A stretch of 64,000 nt of DNA, from NCBI GenBank assembly GCA_038323835.1, contig JBBQHI010000017.1, forward strand, positions 7,453 to 71,452. Direction: 5' to 3'. Shown in pieces: positions 25,474-33,757 of the stretch (the stretch's first letter is position 1; each line of letters begins with the position of its first letter). The notes under the pieces were generated by a model. It was not told the DNA's origin and ran no database searches. It was given only the letters and a program-made list of their open reading frames with translations. This stretch comes from JACVRW01 sp038323835 (GTDB lineage Bacteria; Actinomycetota; Thermoleophilia; Solirubrobacterales; Thermoleophilaceae). The translations under genes and the position numbers were made by a program.

Positions 25474-26756
25474 GCGGCCAGCTGGGGGCTCACGGCCTGG
25501 AGGGCGGACCGGAAGGCGTCCTCGTCGGACCCCACGCCGGCCGCCGCCAGCGAGTCCGGCACCCAGAGCTCCTGCGCCAGGCCGTTCACCTCGTCGAGCG
25601 TGACCTTGTCGTAGGCGGCCAGCAGCTCGTCCAGGGTGAGGAGCGGCACGCCCATCAGCACCGAGCTGCCCAGGCGGTTCATACGCATCGAGGTGGACTC
25701 CATGGAGAGCACGGTGCGGCCCTTCACGTTCTCGCGTGCGCGCTCCACCTCCTCGGCGGTCACGCCGTCGGCCAGCAGCCGGCGCAGCTCGTCCCCGATC
25801 ACGGTCAGCGCCTCGGCGATGTTGTCCGGCCGGGTGCCCACGTACACGGCCACCTGCCCGGAGTCCGCGTACTGGCTCGAATAGGAGTAGACCGAGTAGG
25901 CCAGCCCGCGCTTCTCGCGCACCTCCTGGAAGAGACGCGACGAGGTGGAGCCGCCGAGGATCGTGTCCAGCACCCGCAGGGCGAAGCGCCGGTCGTCCCC
26001 TCGCGGGATGCCGGGCGCGCCCAGGCAGAGGTGGTACTGCTCGGTGTCCTTGCGGTGGAAGCTGAGGCGGCGGCCGGCGCCATTCGGCGAGCCGAGGCCT
26101 TCCGGCACGGGGCCCGTCGGCGCGCTGGCAAAGGCGCCGTCCACGAGCTTCACGATCGCGTGGTGATCCACGTTGCCCGCCCCCGCCACCACAATGTTCC
26201 CGGGCACGTAGCGGGCGTCATGCCATTCGCTGATCTTCGGTATCGGCACCGAGGACACCACGTCGGCGCGCCCGATTATCGGGCGGCCCAGCGGGTGATC
26301 GCCGAACATCGCCCCGGCCAGAACGTCGTGGACCTTGTCCTGCGGCTCGTCCTCGTACATTGCGATCTCCTCGATCACCACCTGGCGCTCCGAGTCGATG
26401 TCCGGGTAGGACGGCCTCAGGACCATGTCCTGGAGCACGTCGAAGGCGCGCTCGAGGTGCCCGTCGAGGAAGCGCGAGTAGACCGACGTGGTCTCCTTGC
26501 CCGTCCCGGCGTTCACCTCGGCGCCCATCGCATCGAAGGCCTCGTCGATCTCGAACGACGAGAAGCGGTCCGTGCCCTTGAACAGCAGGTGCTCGAGGAA
26601 GTGCGAGATGCCCGCCTGCTCGTTGCCCTCGTCGCGCGATCCCGCCCGGATCCAGAATCCGAGCGCGATCGAGCGAACCGAGGGCATGGCCTCGGTGACC
26701 ACCCTGACGCCCGAATCGAGCGTCGTTAATTCGGCCTGCGGTGCTCGCGAGATCAC
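25470..26756 (-). CDS. M16-family zinc peptidase
   Basis: Processing-peptidase-like metalloprotease. The inverted zinc motif HFLEHLLFKGT (HxxEH) is near residue 50 of the mature frame, with the distal Glu expected in the EIAMYEDEPQDKVHD region. C-terminal features include a REKRGLAYSVYSYSSQYADSG segment. Such genes usually follow pnp in actinobacteria. No ATG is available: the best start is a GTG lying in the loop of a reverse-oriented palindromic repeat, giving 428 residues. An ATG or GTG inside pnp would add an unlikely Ala-rich leader. Confidence 0.85.
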   Translation of the reverse strand: MISRAPQAELTTLDSGVRVVTEAMPSVRSIALGFWIRAGSRDEGNEQAGISHFLEHLLFKGTDRFSSFEIDEAFDAMGAEVNAGTGKETTSVYSRFLDGHLERAFDVLQDMVLRPSYPDIDSERQVVIEEIAMYEDEPQDKVHDVLAGAMFGDHPLGRPIIGRADVVSSVPIPKISEWHDARYVPGNIVVAGAGNVDHHAIVKLVDGAFASAPTGPVPEGLGSPNGAGRRLSFHRKDTEQYHLCLGAPGIPRGDDRRFALRVLDTILGGSTSSRLFQEVREKRGLAYSVYSYSSQYADSGQVAVYVGTRPDNIAEALTVIGDELRRLLADGVTAEEVERARENVKGRTVLSMESTSMRMNRLGSSVLMGVPLLTLDELLAAYDKVTLDEVNGLAQELWVPDSLAAAGVGSDEDAFRSALQAVSPQLAA

Positions 26757-26783
26757 CGATCTCGCTCCGCTCCTCGGTGGGCG
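26736..26783 (-). repeat. Palindromic dispersed repeat, reverse-oriented copy at an M16 gene start
   Basis: Read on the minus strand: CCGAGGAGCGGAGCGAGATC, loop GGT, GATCTCGCGAGCACCGCAGG. The stem GCGAGATC/GATCTCGC differs from the commonest form in both arms, with pairing kept. It fills the pnp-M16 gap and runs into the M16 coding frame, including the probable GTG start. It is the only copy found in this orientation. Confidence 0.85.
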
Positions 26784-26793
26784 CGCGACGGGC

Positions 26794-29061
26794 TCAGCGG
26801 TCGTCCCGGCGATGACGGTCGCGGTCGCGGTCGCCACCCCGTCCGCGGCCGCCGCCGCCCTCGCGCCGCCGGCCACCGTTCCCGCCGCCGCCGCGGTCAC
26901 CGCCGCCCCGGGGGCCCTTGTCGCCGGTACCCACCGACGCGAGCTCCTCGGCCGACTTGCCCGCCACGTCCGGGTCCCCGGCCAGGCGCAGGCCGATGCG
27001 GCCGCGCTCGCGGTCCACCTCGACCACCTTCACGTCCAGCTCGTCGCCGCGGTTCAGCACGTCCTCCACGGCGTTCACCCGCTCGCCGGGTGAGACGTTG
27101 GAGATGTGCAGCAGACCGTCGGTGCCCTTGGCCAGCTCGATGAACGCGCCGAACGTGGTGGTCTTCACCACCTTGCCCTTGAACTCGTCGCCGACCTCGA
27201 CCTCCTTGGTCATGCCGCGAATGCGGTCGGTGAGCGCGTCGCCCTGATCGCCGGTGCTGGCGTAGATGCGGATCGTGCCGTCGTCGTCGATGTCGATCTG
27301 CGCATCGAACTCCTCCGACAGCGCCCGGATCGTCTCGCCGCCCTTGCCGATGACCGCGCCGATCTTCTCGGTCGGGATCTGGATCTGGGAGATCCGCGGA
27401 GCGAACTTCGAGAGCTCCGCGCGCGGCTCCGCGATGGCGTCCTTCATCTTGCCGAGGATCGCCAGGCGGGCGTCCTTGGCCTGCGTGAGCGCGTCACGCA
27501 GGATGTCGAAGGTCACGCCGGTGATCTTGATGTCCATCTGGAGCGCCGTGATGCCCTCGGATGTTCCGGCGACCTTGAAGTCCATGTCGCCGAGGTGATC
27601 CTCAACCCCCGCGATGTCCGTCAGGACCACGTAGTCGTCGCCCTCCTTGATGAGCCCCATGGCGATCCCGGCCACGGGGGCCTTGATCGGCACGCCGGCG
27701 TCCATCAGGGAGAGCGTGGATCCACACACCGAGGCCATGGACGACGAGCCGTTCGACTCGAAGATGTCCGAGACCACGCGAATGGTGTACGGGAAGTCCT
27801 CCACCTTCGGGACCACGGCCAGCAGGGCACGCTCGGCGAGCGCGCCGTGACCGATGTCGCGGCGCTTGGGCCCGCGCATGAAGCCGGCCTCCCCCACCGA
27901 GAACGGCGGGAAGTTGTAGTGGTGGAAGTAGTGCTTCTCGGTCTGGAGCCCAAGCGTGTCGAGACGCATCTCGTCACGGGTGGTGCCGAGGGCGGCGACC
28001 GTGAAGGCCTGGGTCTGGCCGCGGGTGAAGATCACGGAGCCGTGCGTACGCGGCGCCACTCCCACCTCGATCCAGATGTCGCGGATCTCATCCGTACCGC
28101 GGCCGTCGGGCCGCTTCTTGTCCACCGCGATGCGGCGCCGGATGATCTCCTTCTCGAGCTTGTCGAACGCGAGCTGGGCCGCGGCGGCCTTCTCGGGCTC
28201 GGTGTCGGGGTTCCCCCCGAGCGCCTCGATCGCCTCGTGCTCCACCTTCTTGGTGGCGTCCTGGCGCTCCAGCTTGTCCACCACCTGCGTGGCCGCGTCG
28301 AGCGCGTCGCCGAAGCGGCTCTTCAGGTCGGAGAGGACGGCCTCGTCCACCTGCGGTGGAGTGATGTCCGTCTTCTCCTTGCCGGCCTGAGCGCGGAGGT
28401 CGTGCTGGGCCTGGCAGAGGCGCTTGATCTCGCCGTGCGCGATGTCCAGCGCGTCGAGGATCTCGGCCTCGGTGATCTCGTTGGCCCCGGCCTCCACCAT
28501 CAGGATGGCGCTCTCGGTGCCGGCCACGATCAGGTCGAGGGGGCTCTCCAGCAGCCACTCCTCATCCGGGTTGACCACGAAGTTGCCCTCGAGGTCCTGC
28601 GCGATGCGAACGGCGCCCACGGGCTCCGGGAAGGGGATGTCGGACACCATCAGCGCAGCGCTGGCGCCGTTCATCGCGAGGATGTCGGAGGGGTGGTCGT
28701 GATCCACCGACATGGGGATCGACACGAGCTGCGTGTCGCGCCTCCAGCCCTTGGGGAAGAGGGGGCGCAGCGGACGGTCGATCATGCGCGCGGTGAGGGT
28801 GGCCTTCTCGCCCGCCCGGCCCTCGCGCTTGAAGAAGCTGCCGGGGATCTTGCCCACGGCGTACATGCGCTCCTCGACGTCCACCGTCAGCGGGAGGAAG
28901 TCGACGTCGCGCTCATTTCCCGCCGTGGCCGTGGAGAGCACCATCGTGTCCCCTGCCGTCACCACCACGGAACCGCTCGCCTGCCTGGCGAGCCTGCCGG
29001 TCTCGAAGGCGATCTCGGTACCGCCGATCTCGAGGGAGACCCGGCTCACACCATCACTCAT
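26794..29061 (-). CDS. pnp: Polyribonucleotide nucleotidyltransferase (PNPase)
   Basis: Phosphate-dependent 3'-5' exoribonuclease. Two RNase PH-like domains, a helical linker, a KH domain (AVIGKGGETIRALSEEF) and an S1 domain (VVKTTTFGAFIELAKGTDG, then LLHISNVSPGERV) are in order. The C-terminal tail of about 45 residues is Gly/Arg/Asp-rich and repetitive, plausibly for RNA binding. Length 755. The ATG is preceded by AAAGGA and a hairpin that may serve autoregulation. rpsO lies a little upstream, the classic rpsO-pnp neighbourhood, here separated by two redox genes. Confidence 0.96.
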   Translation of the reverse strand: MSDGVSRVSLEIGGTEIAFETGRLARQASGSVVVTAGDTMVLSTATAGNERDVDFLPLTVDVEERMYAVGKIPGSFFKREGRAGEKATLTARMIDRPLRPLFPKGWRRDTQLVSIPMSVDHDHPSDILAMNGASAALMVSDIPFPEPVGAVRIAQDLEGNFVVNPDEEWLLESPLDLIVAGTESAILMVEAGANEITEAEILDALDIAHGEIKRLCQAQHDLRAQAGKEKTDITPPQVDEAVLSDLKSRFGDALDAATQVVDKLERQDATKKVEHEAIEALGGNPDTEPEKAAAAQLAFDKLEKEIIRRRIAVDKKRPDGRGTDEIRDIWIEVGVAPRTHGSVIFTRGQTQAFTVAALGTTRDEMRLDTLGLQTEKHYFHHYNFPPFSVGEAGFMRGPKRRDIGHGALAERALLAVVPKVEDFPYTIRVVSDIFESNGSSSMASVCGSTLSLMDAGVPIKAPVAGIAMGLIKEGDDYVVLTDIAGVEDHLGDMDFKVAGTSEGITALQMDIKITGVTFDILRDALTQAKDARLAILGKMKDAIAEPRAELSKFAPRISQIQIPTEKIGAVIGKGGETIRALSEEFDAQIDIDDDGTIRIYASTGDQGDALTDRIRGMTKEVEVGDEFKGKVVKTTTFGAFIELAKGTDGLLHISNVSPGERVNAVEDVLNRGDELDVKVVEVDRERGRIGLRLAGDPDVAGKSAEELASVGTGDKGPRGGGDRGGGGNGGRRREGGGGRGRGGDRDRDRHRRDDR

Positions 29062-29075
29062 ACTTGGTCCTTTCA

Positions 29076-29094
29076 GCTGCCTCCGGTTGGCAGC
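29076..29094 (-). promoter_or_regulatory. pnp leader hairpin next to the ribosome-binding site
   Basis: GCTGCC/GGCAGC, a 6-bp stem with 7-nt loop, ends 15 nt before the pnp ATG and directly before AAAGGA. In other bacteria a pnp leader hairpin is cut and used for PNPase autoregulation. Only the structure is seen here; the role is inferred. Confidence 0.4.
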
Positions 29095-29163
29095 ATGGCT
29101 ATTTATTCCTTTTGAGAACGCGATCGATGCTAGCAGCGGACCGGGATCGCGACGGGTCGGCGA

Positions 29164-29673
29164 TCAGCCTCCGCCCGCCGCTCGGAGGCTCCTGATGAGG
29201 TCCTCGCCCGGCACCCCCGGGTGAGGCTCGCCGGCCACGAACTGCGTGGGCGTGGTGACCACCCCCGCGCGTAGCCCGGAGCGAAAGTCGCGCTGCACCC
29301 GCTCCTCGACCGACGCGGACCGGCGCTCCGCCTCGAAGCGATCGACGTCGAGGCCGAGCCGCTCCGCGCGCTCCCACAGATGCGGCACGTCCAGGTGCCC
29401 CTGGTCCTCGAGCAGCGAATCGTGCATCTCCCAGAAGCGACCCTGGAGCCCCGCGGCCTCGGCCGCCGCGGCCAGCACGCGAGCGCGGGGATGCTTGGAG
29501 ACGACGGGGAAGTGGCGGAACACCCGGCGGACCGGAAGCTCGCGGAGGATCAGGTGCGCGCGCGCGCAGTGCGGGCACTCGAGGTCGGCGTACTCGAGCA
29601 CCACCGGGCCGCTGCCGCGGGTGTGATCGTCCGCGCCGGGCTCAGGCGGGGCGCTGCTGGTCCAGCGCGTCAA
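29164..29673 (-). CDS. DsbA-like thioredoxin-fold oxidoreductase
   Basis: A 169-residue thioredoxin-fold protein with a helical insertion. The active-site CPHC is in EYADLECPHCARAH (about residues 27-40) and the cis-proline loop is VVTTPTQFVAG. No signal peptide is visible, so it may act in the cytoplasm, unlike secreted DsbA. The TTG start overlaps the end of the peroxiredoxin gene by 32 nt; no better start precedes the active site. The pairing with a peroxiredoxin suggests a role in thiol redox, possibly as its reductant (inference). Confidence 0.75.
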   Translation of the reverse strand: MTRWTSSAPPEPGADDHTRGSGPVVLEYADLECPHCARAHLILRELPVRRVFRHFPVVSKHPRARVLAAAAEAAGLQGRFWEMHDSLLEDQGHLDVPHLWERAERLGLDVDRFEAERRSASVEERVQRDFRSGLRAGVVTTPTQFVAGEPHPGVPGEDLIRSLRAAGGG

Positions 29674-30106
29674 AGATGAGGTTCGCGCCGGGGATCTCGA
29701 GCGGGCTGGGCGCTCTGTACGCCCATGAGACGTTGCCCTCCGGCTCCACCATCACCAGGGCGCGCGTGTTGTGGCCACGCTCCTCGATGTACGCGCCGTA
29801 CCGCTTCGCGACCTCGCCCTTGGGATGGAAGTCGGAGAGCAGCGGGAAGGTCACGCCGAGGTGATCCCGGAACGCCTTGTGGGCGAACGGATTGTCGGTG
29901 GAGATGCCGACCAGCGTCGCGCCATGCTCCTCGAGCTGCCCAAGGACCTCCTGGTACACGTTCAGCTGATCGGTGCACACGTCGCTGAAGTCCATCGGGT
30001 AGAAGACGAGGACCACGGTCCGCCCGCGGTAGTCGGACAGGGAGACGTCGTTCCCGTCCTGATCGGCCAGCGTGAATTCGGGCGCCGGCTCCCCGGCCTC
30101 GATCAC
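29642..30106 (-). CDS. Peroxiredoxin (AhpC/TSA, Bcp/AhpE-like)
   Basis: Thiol peroxidase of 154 residues. The thioredoxin-like domain has EFTLADQDGNDVSLSDYRG and the peroxidatic Cys in YPMDFSDVCTDQ (about residue 44). The conserved Arg is in the RALVMVEPEG region. No obvious resolving Cys follows, so it may be a 1-Cys type. Its GTG start overlaps the rpsO stop (GTGA). The next gene encodes a CPHC thioredoxin-fold protein. Confidence 0.88.
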   Translation of the reverse strand: MIEAGEPAPEFTLADQDGNDVSLSDYRGRTVVLVFYPMDFSDVCTDQLNVYQEVLGQLEEHGATLVGISTDNPFAHKAFRDHLGVTFPLLSDFHPKGEVAKRYGAYIEERGHNTRALVMVEPEGNVSWAYRAPSPLEIPGANLIFDALDQQRPA

Positions 30107-30372
30107 CTACGCAGGCCGAGCTGCTGGATGAGCGTCCGGTAACGATCGATATCGGAGCTCTGGAGATACTTGAGCAGGCGCCGGCGCTTGCCGACGAGCA
30201 TCAGCAGCCCGCGGCGCGAGTGATGATCCTTGCGGTGCTCGCGCAGGTGCTCGGTGAGCTCGTTGATGCGCGCGGTGAGCAGCGCGACCTGGACCTCGGT
30301 CGATCCGGTGTCCTCGTTGCCCCGTCCGTATTGGGCGACGATGTCCCGCTTGGCATCCGCAGTGAGCGTCAT
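30103..30372 (-). CDS. rpsO: 30S ribosomal protein S15
   Basis: An 89-residue S15, which binds the 16S rRNA central domain early in assembly. Typical segments are GSTEVQVALLTARINELTEHL, cited here in part, HRKDHHSRRGLLMLVGKRR and LLKYLQ. It is full length. It lies between ribF and the peroxiredoxin gene on the same strand; its own promoter is likely in the 38-bp gap after ribF, unless it is read through from ribF. Confidence 0.97.
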   Translation of the reverse strand: MTLTADAKRDIVAQYGRGNEDTGSTEVQVALLTARINELTEHLREHRKDHHSRRGLLMLVGKRRRLLKYLQSSDIDRYRTLIQQLGLRR

Positions 30373-30410
30373 CGGCGCGAAAAGCTAGCAGGACAACGAG
30401 CACAGCCCGC

Positions 30411-31331
30411 TCAGCGAGGAGCGGAGCCCGATCGGTGATCGGGCGAGCACCGCAGCATGTCAGCGGCGATGGAGCGGGCATCGGCCACATCCCGGTGCAT
30501 CTGCTCGACGAGCGCATCGACGGACTCGAAGCGCTTCTCGCCGCGCATGCGCTCGAGGAAGGCGATGCGGAGAGTCTCCCCGTAGAGGTCGCCCCCGAAC
30601 CCGATCAGGTGGGTCTCGACGAGCAGGCCGCGGCCGGTCTCAAACGTCGGCCGCACGCCCACGTTCACGGCCGCGGGATAGCCGTGCGCCCAGGCCGCGT
30701 AGACGCCGTGGCCGGGACACACGAGCCGGTCGTCGGGCACGAGGTTGGCCGTGGGCATCCCCAGCTCCCGCCCGCGCCGGTCGCCGCTCACCACCTCCCC
30801 CTCGAACAGGAACGGGCCTCCCAGGAAGTCGGCGGCCTGCCCGACCTCGCCGGCGGCCACCAGCCCGCGGATGTGGCTCGACGACACAGTCTCACCCTGC
30901 ACCTCCACGAGCGGCACCACCCGGGTCTCGAACTCCGTGCGCGAGCGCAGCAGCGCGGGGTCGCCCTCGGCGCCGTGGCCGAAGCGGAAGTTCTCCCCCA
31001 CCGACACCCGGCGCGCACCCAGGCGGTGGATCAGCACATCCTCCACGAACTCGAGCGCCGAGCGGGCGGCGAAGTCGTGATCAAAGGGGATCACCACGAG
31101 CTCCTCCACCCCCAGGCCGGCGATCAGGTCTCGCTTCACCTCAAAGGGGGTCACGAGTCTCGGAGTGGCCTCGGGCCGGATCACCGACATCGGGTGCGGG
31201 TCGAAGGTGAGGACCGCGTCGCTGTCGCCGATCACCGCCCGGTGCCCGAGGTGGACGCCGTCGAACGTGCCGATGGCCACGGACCGCGCGCGGTCTCCGG
31301 GAACGACGTCGGGGAGGCGGGTGACCCTCAT
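30411..31331 (-). CDS. ribF: Bifunctional riboflavin kinase/FAD synthetase
   Basis: Makes FMN and then FAD. The N-terminal nucleotidyltransferase domain has AIGTFDGVHLGHRAVI and the C-terminal kinase domain (from about residue 175) has GRELGMPTANLVPDD and a GVYAAWA segment. The ATG overlaps the truB stop (ATGA). The last 15 residues (MLRCSPDHRSGSAPR) and the stop codon are encoded by a palindromic repeat. The native end was therefore probably near AADM or lost. Everything upstream of the tail looks intact. Confidence 0.95.
   Translation of the reverse strand: MRVTRLPDVVPGDRARSVAIGTFDGVHLGHRAVIGDSDAVLTFDPHPMSVIRPEATPRLVTPFEVKRDLIAGLGVEELVVIPFDHDFAARSALEFVEDVLIHRLGARRVSVGENFRFGHGAEGDPALLRSRTEFETRVVPLVEVQGETVSSSHIRGLVAAGEVGQAADFLGGPFLFEGEVVSGDRRGRELGMPTANLVPDDRLVCPGHGVYAAWAHGYPAAVNVGVRPTFETGRGLLVETHLIGFGGDLYGETLRIAFLERMRGEKRFESVDALVEQMHRDVADARSIAADMLRCSPDHRSGSAPR
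30413..30461 (+). repeat. Palindromic dispersed repeat forming the 3' end of ribF
   Basis: One complete unit, AGCGAGGAGCGGAGCCCGATC, cited as arm of 20 from GCG onward, loop GGT, then GATCGGGCGAGCACCGCAGC. The stem is GCCCGATC/GATCGGGC. The reading frame of ribF runs through the whole unit on the opposite strand and stops at its outer edge. Confidence 0.9.
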
Positions 31332-32128
31332 GCCGGCGCGAACACTACGACGGGCTGGAGCTCGCCACGGCGGGGCTCCGCGATGGCCACCAGCTCCTCG
31401 CCCCGGGTGAGCCGGAGCGGGCCCTCCGGAAGGCCCTCAGCATCCAGCCTGCGCCCGTGGCTGACCGCCTCCGCCTCCCCCGCGTCGAGCGGGCGCTCGG
31501 GGAGAAACGCGAGCGCCTCGGCCACGCCGATCACGCGCTCGGGGTCGGCGTCTGAGACGCAGAAGGGCCCGATCGCGGTGCGCTCGAGCTCCTCGCAGTA
31601 GGCGTCCCCCAGCTCCTCGATCAGCGTGCGCACGTAGGTTCCGGCCGAGCACTCGATCTCGAAGCGCGCGTGCTCGCCCTCGTGCTCCAGCAGCTCGGCC
31701 CGGTGAACGGTGACGGGACGGGCGGGCAGCTCCACCGCCTCGCCGCGCCGGGCCAGCCGGTGCGAGCGCTCCCCGTCCACGTGCACGGCGGAGTACGCGG
31801 GAGGGCGCTGCATCAGCTCTCCGGTGGGCACACGGAGCTGTGACGGCAGGCGCCCCGTGTGCTCCAGCTCGCCGTCCCGGTCGCCCGTGTCGGAGAGCCA
31901 TCCGAGCCGCGCTGTCACGCGGTAGGTCTTGGGCAGGGCCATCAGGAAGCGCTGGGCGCGCGTGGCCCGCCCCACGAGCACGAGCAGGAGGCCGGTGGCG
32001 AACGGGTCGAGCGTGCCCGCGTGGCCCACCTTGACCCCGCGGCCCAGGTGGCGGCGGACCCGGTCCACCACGTCGTGCGAGGTCACGCCGGCCGGCTTGG
32101 GGTAAAGAAGTACCCCGGCCTCGGCCAC
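31328..32128 (-). CDS. truB: tRNA pseudouridine-55 synthase
   Basis: Isomerises U55 in the T-loop of tRNAs. Key segments are KPAGVTSHDVVDRVR near the start, GHAGTLDPFATGLL with the catalytic Asp (about residue 40) and the TYRVTARLG strand. IECSAGTYVRTLIEELG and a C-terminal PUA-like part complete it. The GTG start shares a base with the upstream nrnA stop. Length is 266 residues. A much longer frame upstream is a shadow of nrnA. Confidence 0.95.
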   Translation of the reverse strand: MAEAGVLLYPKPAGVTSHDVVDRVRRHLGRGVKVGHAGTLDPFATGLLLVLVGRATRAQRFLMALPKTYRVTARLGWLSDTGDRDGELEHTGRLPSQLRVPTGELMQRPPAYSAVHVDGERSHRLARRGEAVELPARPVTVHRAELLEHEGEHARFEIECSAGTYVRTLIEELGDAYCEELERTAIGPFCVSDADPERVIGVAEALAFLPERPLDAGEAEAVSHGRRLDAEGLPEGPLRLTRGEELVAIAEPRRGELQPVVVFAPA

Positions 32129-33117
32129 TAGCCGTCGAGCTGCTCGTGCACCTGCCCGCGAAGCTGCTCCACCAGGTCGGGATAGCTCAGGTCGGTGGAG
32201 AAGCCGGCGGCCTGCGGGTGTCCGCCGCCGCCGTAGGAGCGGGCGATCCGCGACACGTCCACGCTGCCGTCGGTGGCGCGGAGGCTCACCTTGCGCATTC
32301 CCACCCGGTCGTCGCCGAGCAGCTCGCGCACGAGAGCGGCCACCGCCGTGCCCTGAACGGCGCGCAGGTGGTCGATCACGCCCTCGGAGTCCGTCTCCAG
32401 CGCGCCCGTCTCCTCGTAATCGCTCTTCACCAGGTGAGCGAGGGTGAGCGCGCCGTGGTCCCAGCGCTCGATCGTGGCCAGGGCCCGCTGGAGGAGCTCC
32501 AGCCGGCTCACGGGCAGATCCTCGTAGAGGCGCCGGTACACCTTGTGCGGCTCCACCCCCGCGGAGATCAGGTCCGCGGCCATGCGGTGAGAGTCGGCGG
32601 TGGTGTTCTCGTACATGAAGCGCCCGGTGTCCGTGACGAGGCCGGTGTAGAGGGCGTCGCCGATCTCCGGCGTGATCTCGGCGTCCAGCTCCTTGCTCAG
32701 GCGCCACACGATCTCGACGGTGCTCGATGCCTCCGGCACCACGAAGTTCACGCTTCCGAAGCGCGTGTTGTCGTGGTGGTGGTCGATGTTCAGGATGTAG
32801 AGCCCCTCCTGCTGGAGGAAGTCCACCGGCATGCGGTCGATGTTGCCGCAGTCGAGGAACACGATCGTCCGGTCGGCCAGGTCATCCGGCGGGGCGCCCA
32901 CGAGACGATCGAAGGTCCAGTGCCGGTACTCCCACGGCAGCGGGAACTCGTCGGGGGACATGTACATGAGCACGTCCTTGCCGAGCTGCTCGAGGATGCC
33001 GTGCATCGCCAGCAGCGACCCAAGCGCGTCCCCGTCGGGGTTCTCGTGCGTGGTGAGCAGGAGGCGCTCGGAGTGACGCAGCGCTGCCACCACATCTCTT
33101 TCCGTGGCGACCGTCAT
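32128..33117 (-). CDS. nrnA: DHH-family oligoribonuclease / pAp phosphatase
   Basis: DHH/DHHA1 phosphoesterase, which removes nucleotides from very short RNA and hydrolyses pAp. Motifs are TTHENPDGDALGSLLAM, FLDCGN, the signature NIDHHHDNTRFG, ALYTGLVTDTGRF and C-terminal GGGHPQAAGF. Length 329. It lies between rbfA and truB in the infB operon, its normal actinobacterial site. It may clear the short products of RNase J, RNase Y and PNPase encoded in this window. Confidence 0.92.
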   Translation of the reverse strand: MTVATERDVVAALRHSERLLLTTHENPDGDALGSLLAMHGILEQLGKDVLMYMSPDEFPLPWEYRHWTFDRLVGAPPDDLADRTIVFLDCGNIDRMPVDFLQQEGLYILNIDHHHDNTRFGSVNFVVPEASSTVEIVWRLSKELDAEITPEIGDALYTGLVTDTGRFMYENTTADSHRMAADLISAGVEPHKVYRRLYEDLPVSRLELLQRALATIERWDHGALTLAHLVKSDYEETGALETDSEGVIDHLRAVQGTAVAALVRELLGDDRVGMRKVSLRATDGSVDVSRIARSYGGGGHPQAAGFSTDLSYPDLVEQLRGQVHEQLDG

Positions 33118-33446
33118 TCGTCGAGCAACTCCGAAATTCGCATTCCTCTGTCTATCGACTCGTCGTAGGAGAAGCTGAGCGTGGGAGTCCGCTTCATGCG
33201 CAGCTCCCGGGCCAGCGCCAGCTGGAGGAGACCGTGGGCCGCATCCAGGCCCTCGAGGGTACGCTCGCGCTCGGCGTCATCCCCGAGAACGCTCACGTGC
33301 ACTCGGGCTTGGCGAAGGTCGGGGGTGGTGTCCACGGCAGTCACGGTCACGAATCCTATGCGCGGGTCGTTGAAGCCCTCCGCGATCCGCGTCGAGAGCA
33401 CCTCCCGGACCGACTCGTTCACCCTTCTCATGCGGTCGACGGTCAT
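33114..33446 (-). CDS. rbfA: 30S ribosome-binding factor A
   Basis: Cold-shock-linked factor for late 30S maturation. This 110-residue KH-like protein begins MTVDRMRRVNESVREVLS and has DPRIGFVTVTAVDTTPDL and RTPTLSFSYDESIDRG, all typical. The start ATG overlaps the ylxP stop codon (ATGA) and its own stop overlaps nrnA. The longer upstream frame is a shadow of ylxP. Confidence 0.95.
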   Translation of the reverse strand: MTVDRMRRVNESVREVLSTRIAEGFNDPRIGFVTVTAVDTTPDLRQARVHVSVLGDDAERERTLEGLDAAHGLLQLALARELRMKRTPTLSFSYDESIDRGMRISELLDE

Positions 33447-33757
33447 GGCTGGTCCGGCAGCAGGTCTCGTCCGGACACGACATGGCACTCCACGCGCGTG
33501 CCATCGGGAAACATCGACTCGGCAAATCGGCCGATGCCCCATCCCTGTTCTCTCAACGGGCCGGCATCCCTCCCCACCAGCGCGGCGGTGAGGGTGGCGC
33601 GCTGCCAGAGATCGTGGTGATCGGTCTCGGCCACCGAGGCGCCGAAGCGCCGGCGCACCCGGTCCTTGAGCGACTTCAGGTCCTTGCGCTTCTCCTTCAG
33701 GCTGCGGTTGCGCGGTAGGTGCAACTCGATCTCCACCACGCAGACGAAGAAGCTCAA
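33443..33757 (-). CDS. ylxP: DUF503 / YlxP-like protein
   Basis: A 104-residue member of DUF503 (MSFFVCVVEIELHLPRNRSL, then KEKRKDLKSLKDRVRRRF and VAETDHHDLWQRATL). The family is small, alpha-beta and almost always encoded between infB and rbfA; a role in 30S assembly has been proposed. Overlaps both neighbours by 4 nt. Confidence 0.9.
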   Translation of the reverse strand: MSFFVCVVEIELHLPRNRSLKEKRKDLKSLKDRVRRRFGASVAETDHHDLWQRATLTAALVGRDAGPLREQGWGIGRFAESMFPDGTRVECHVVSGRDLLPDQP

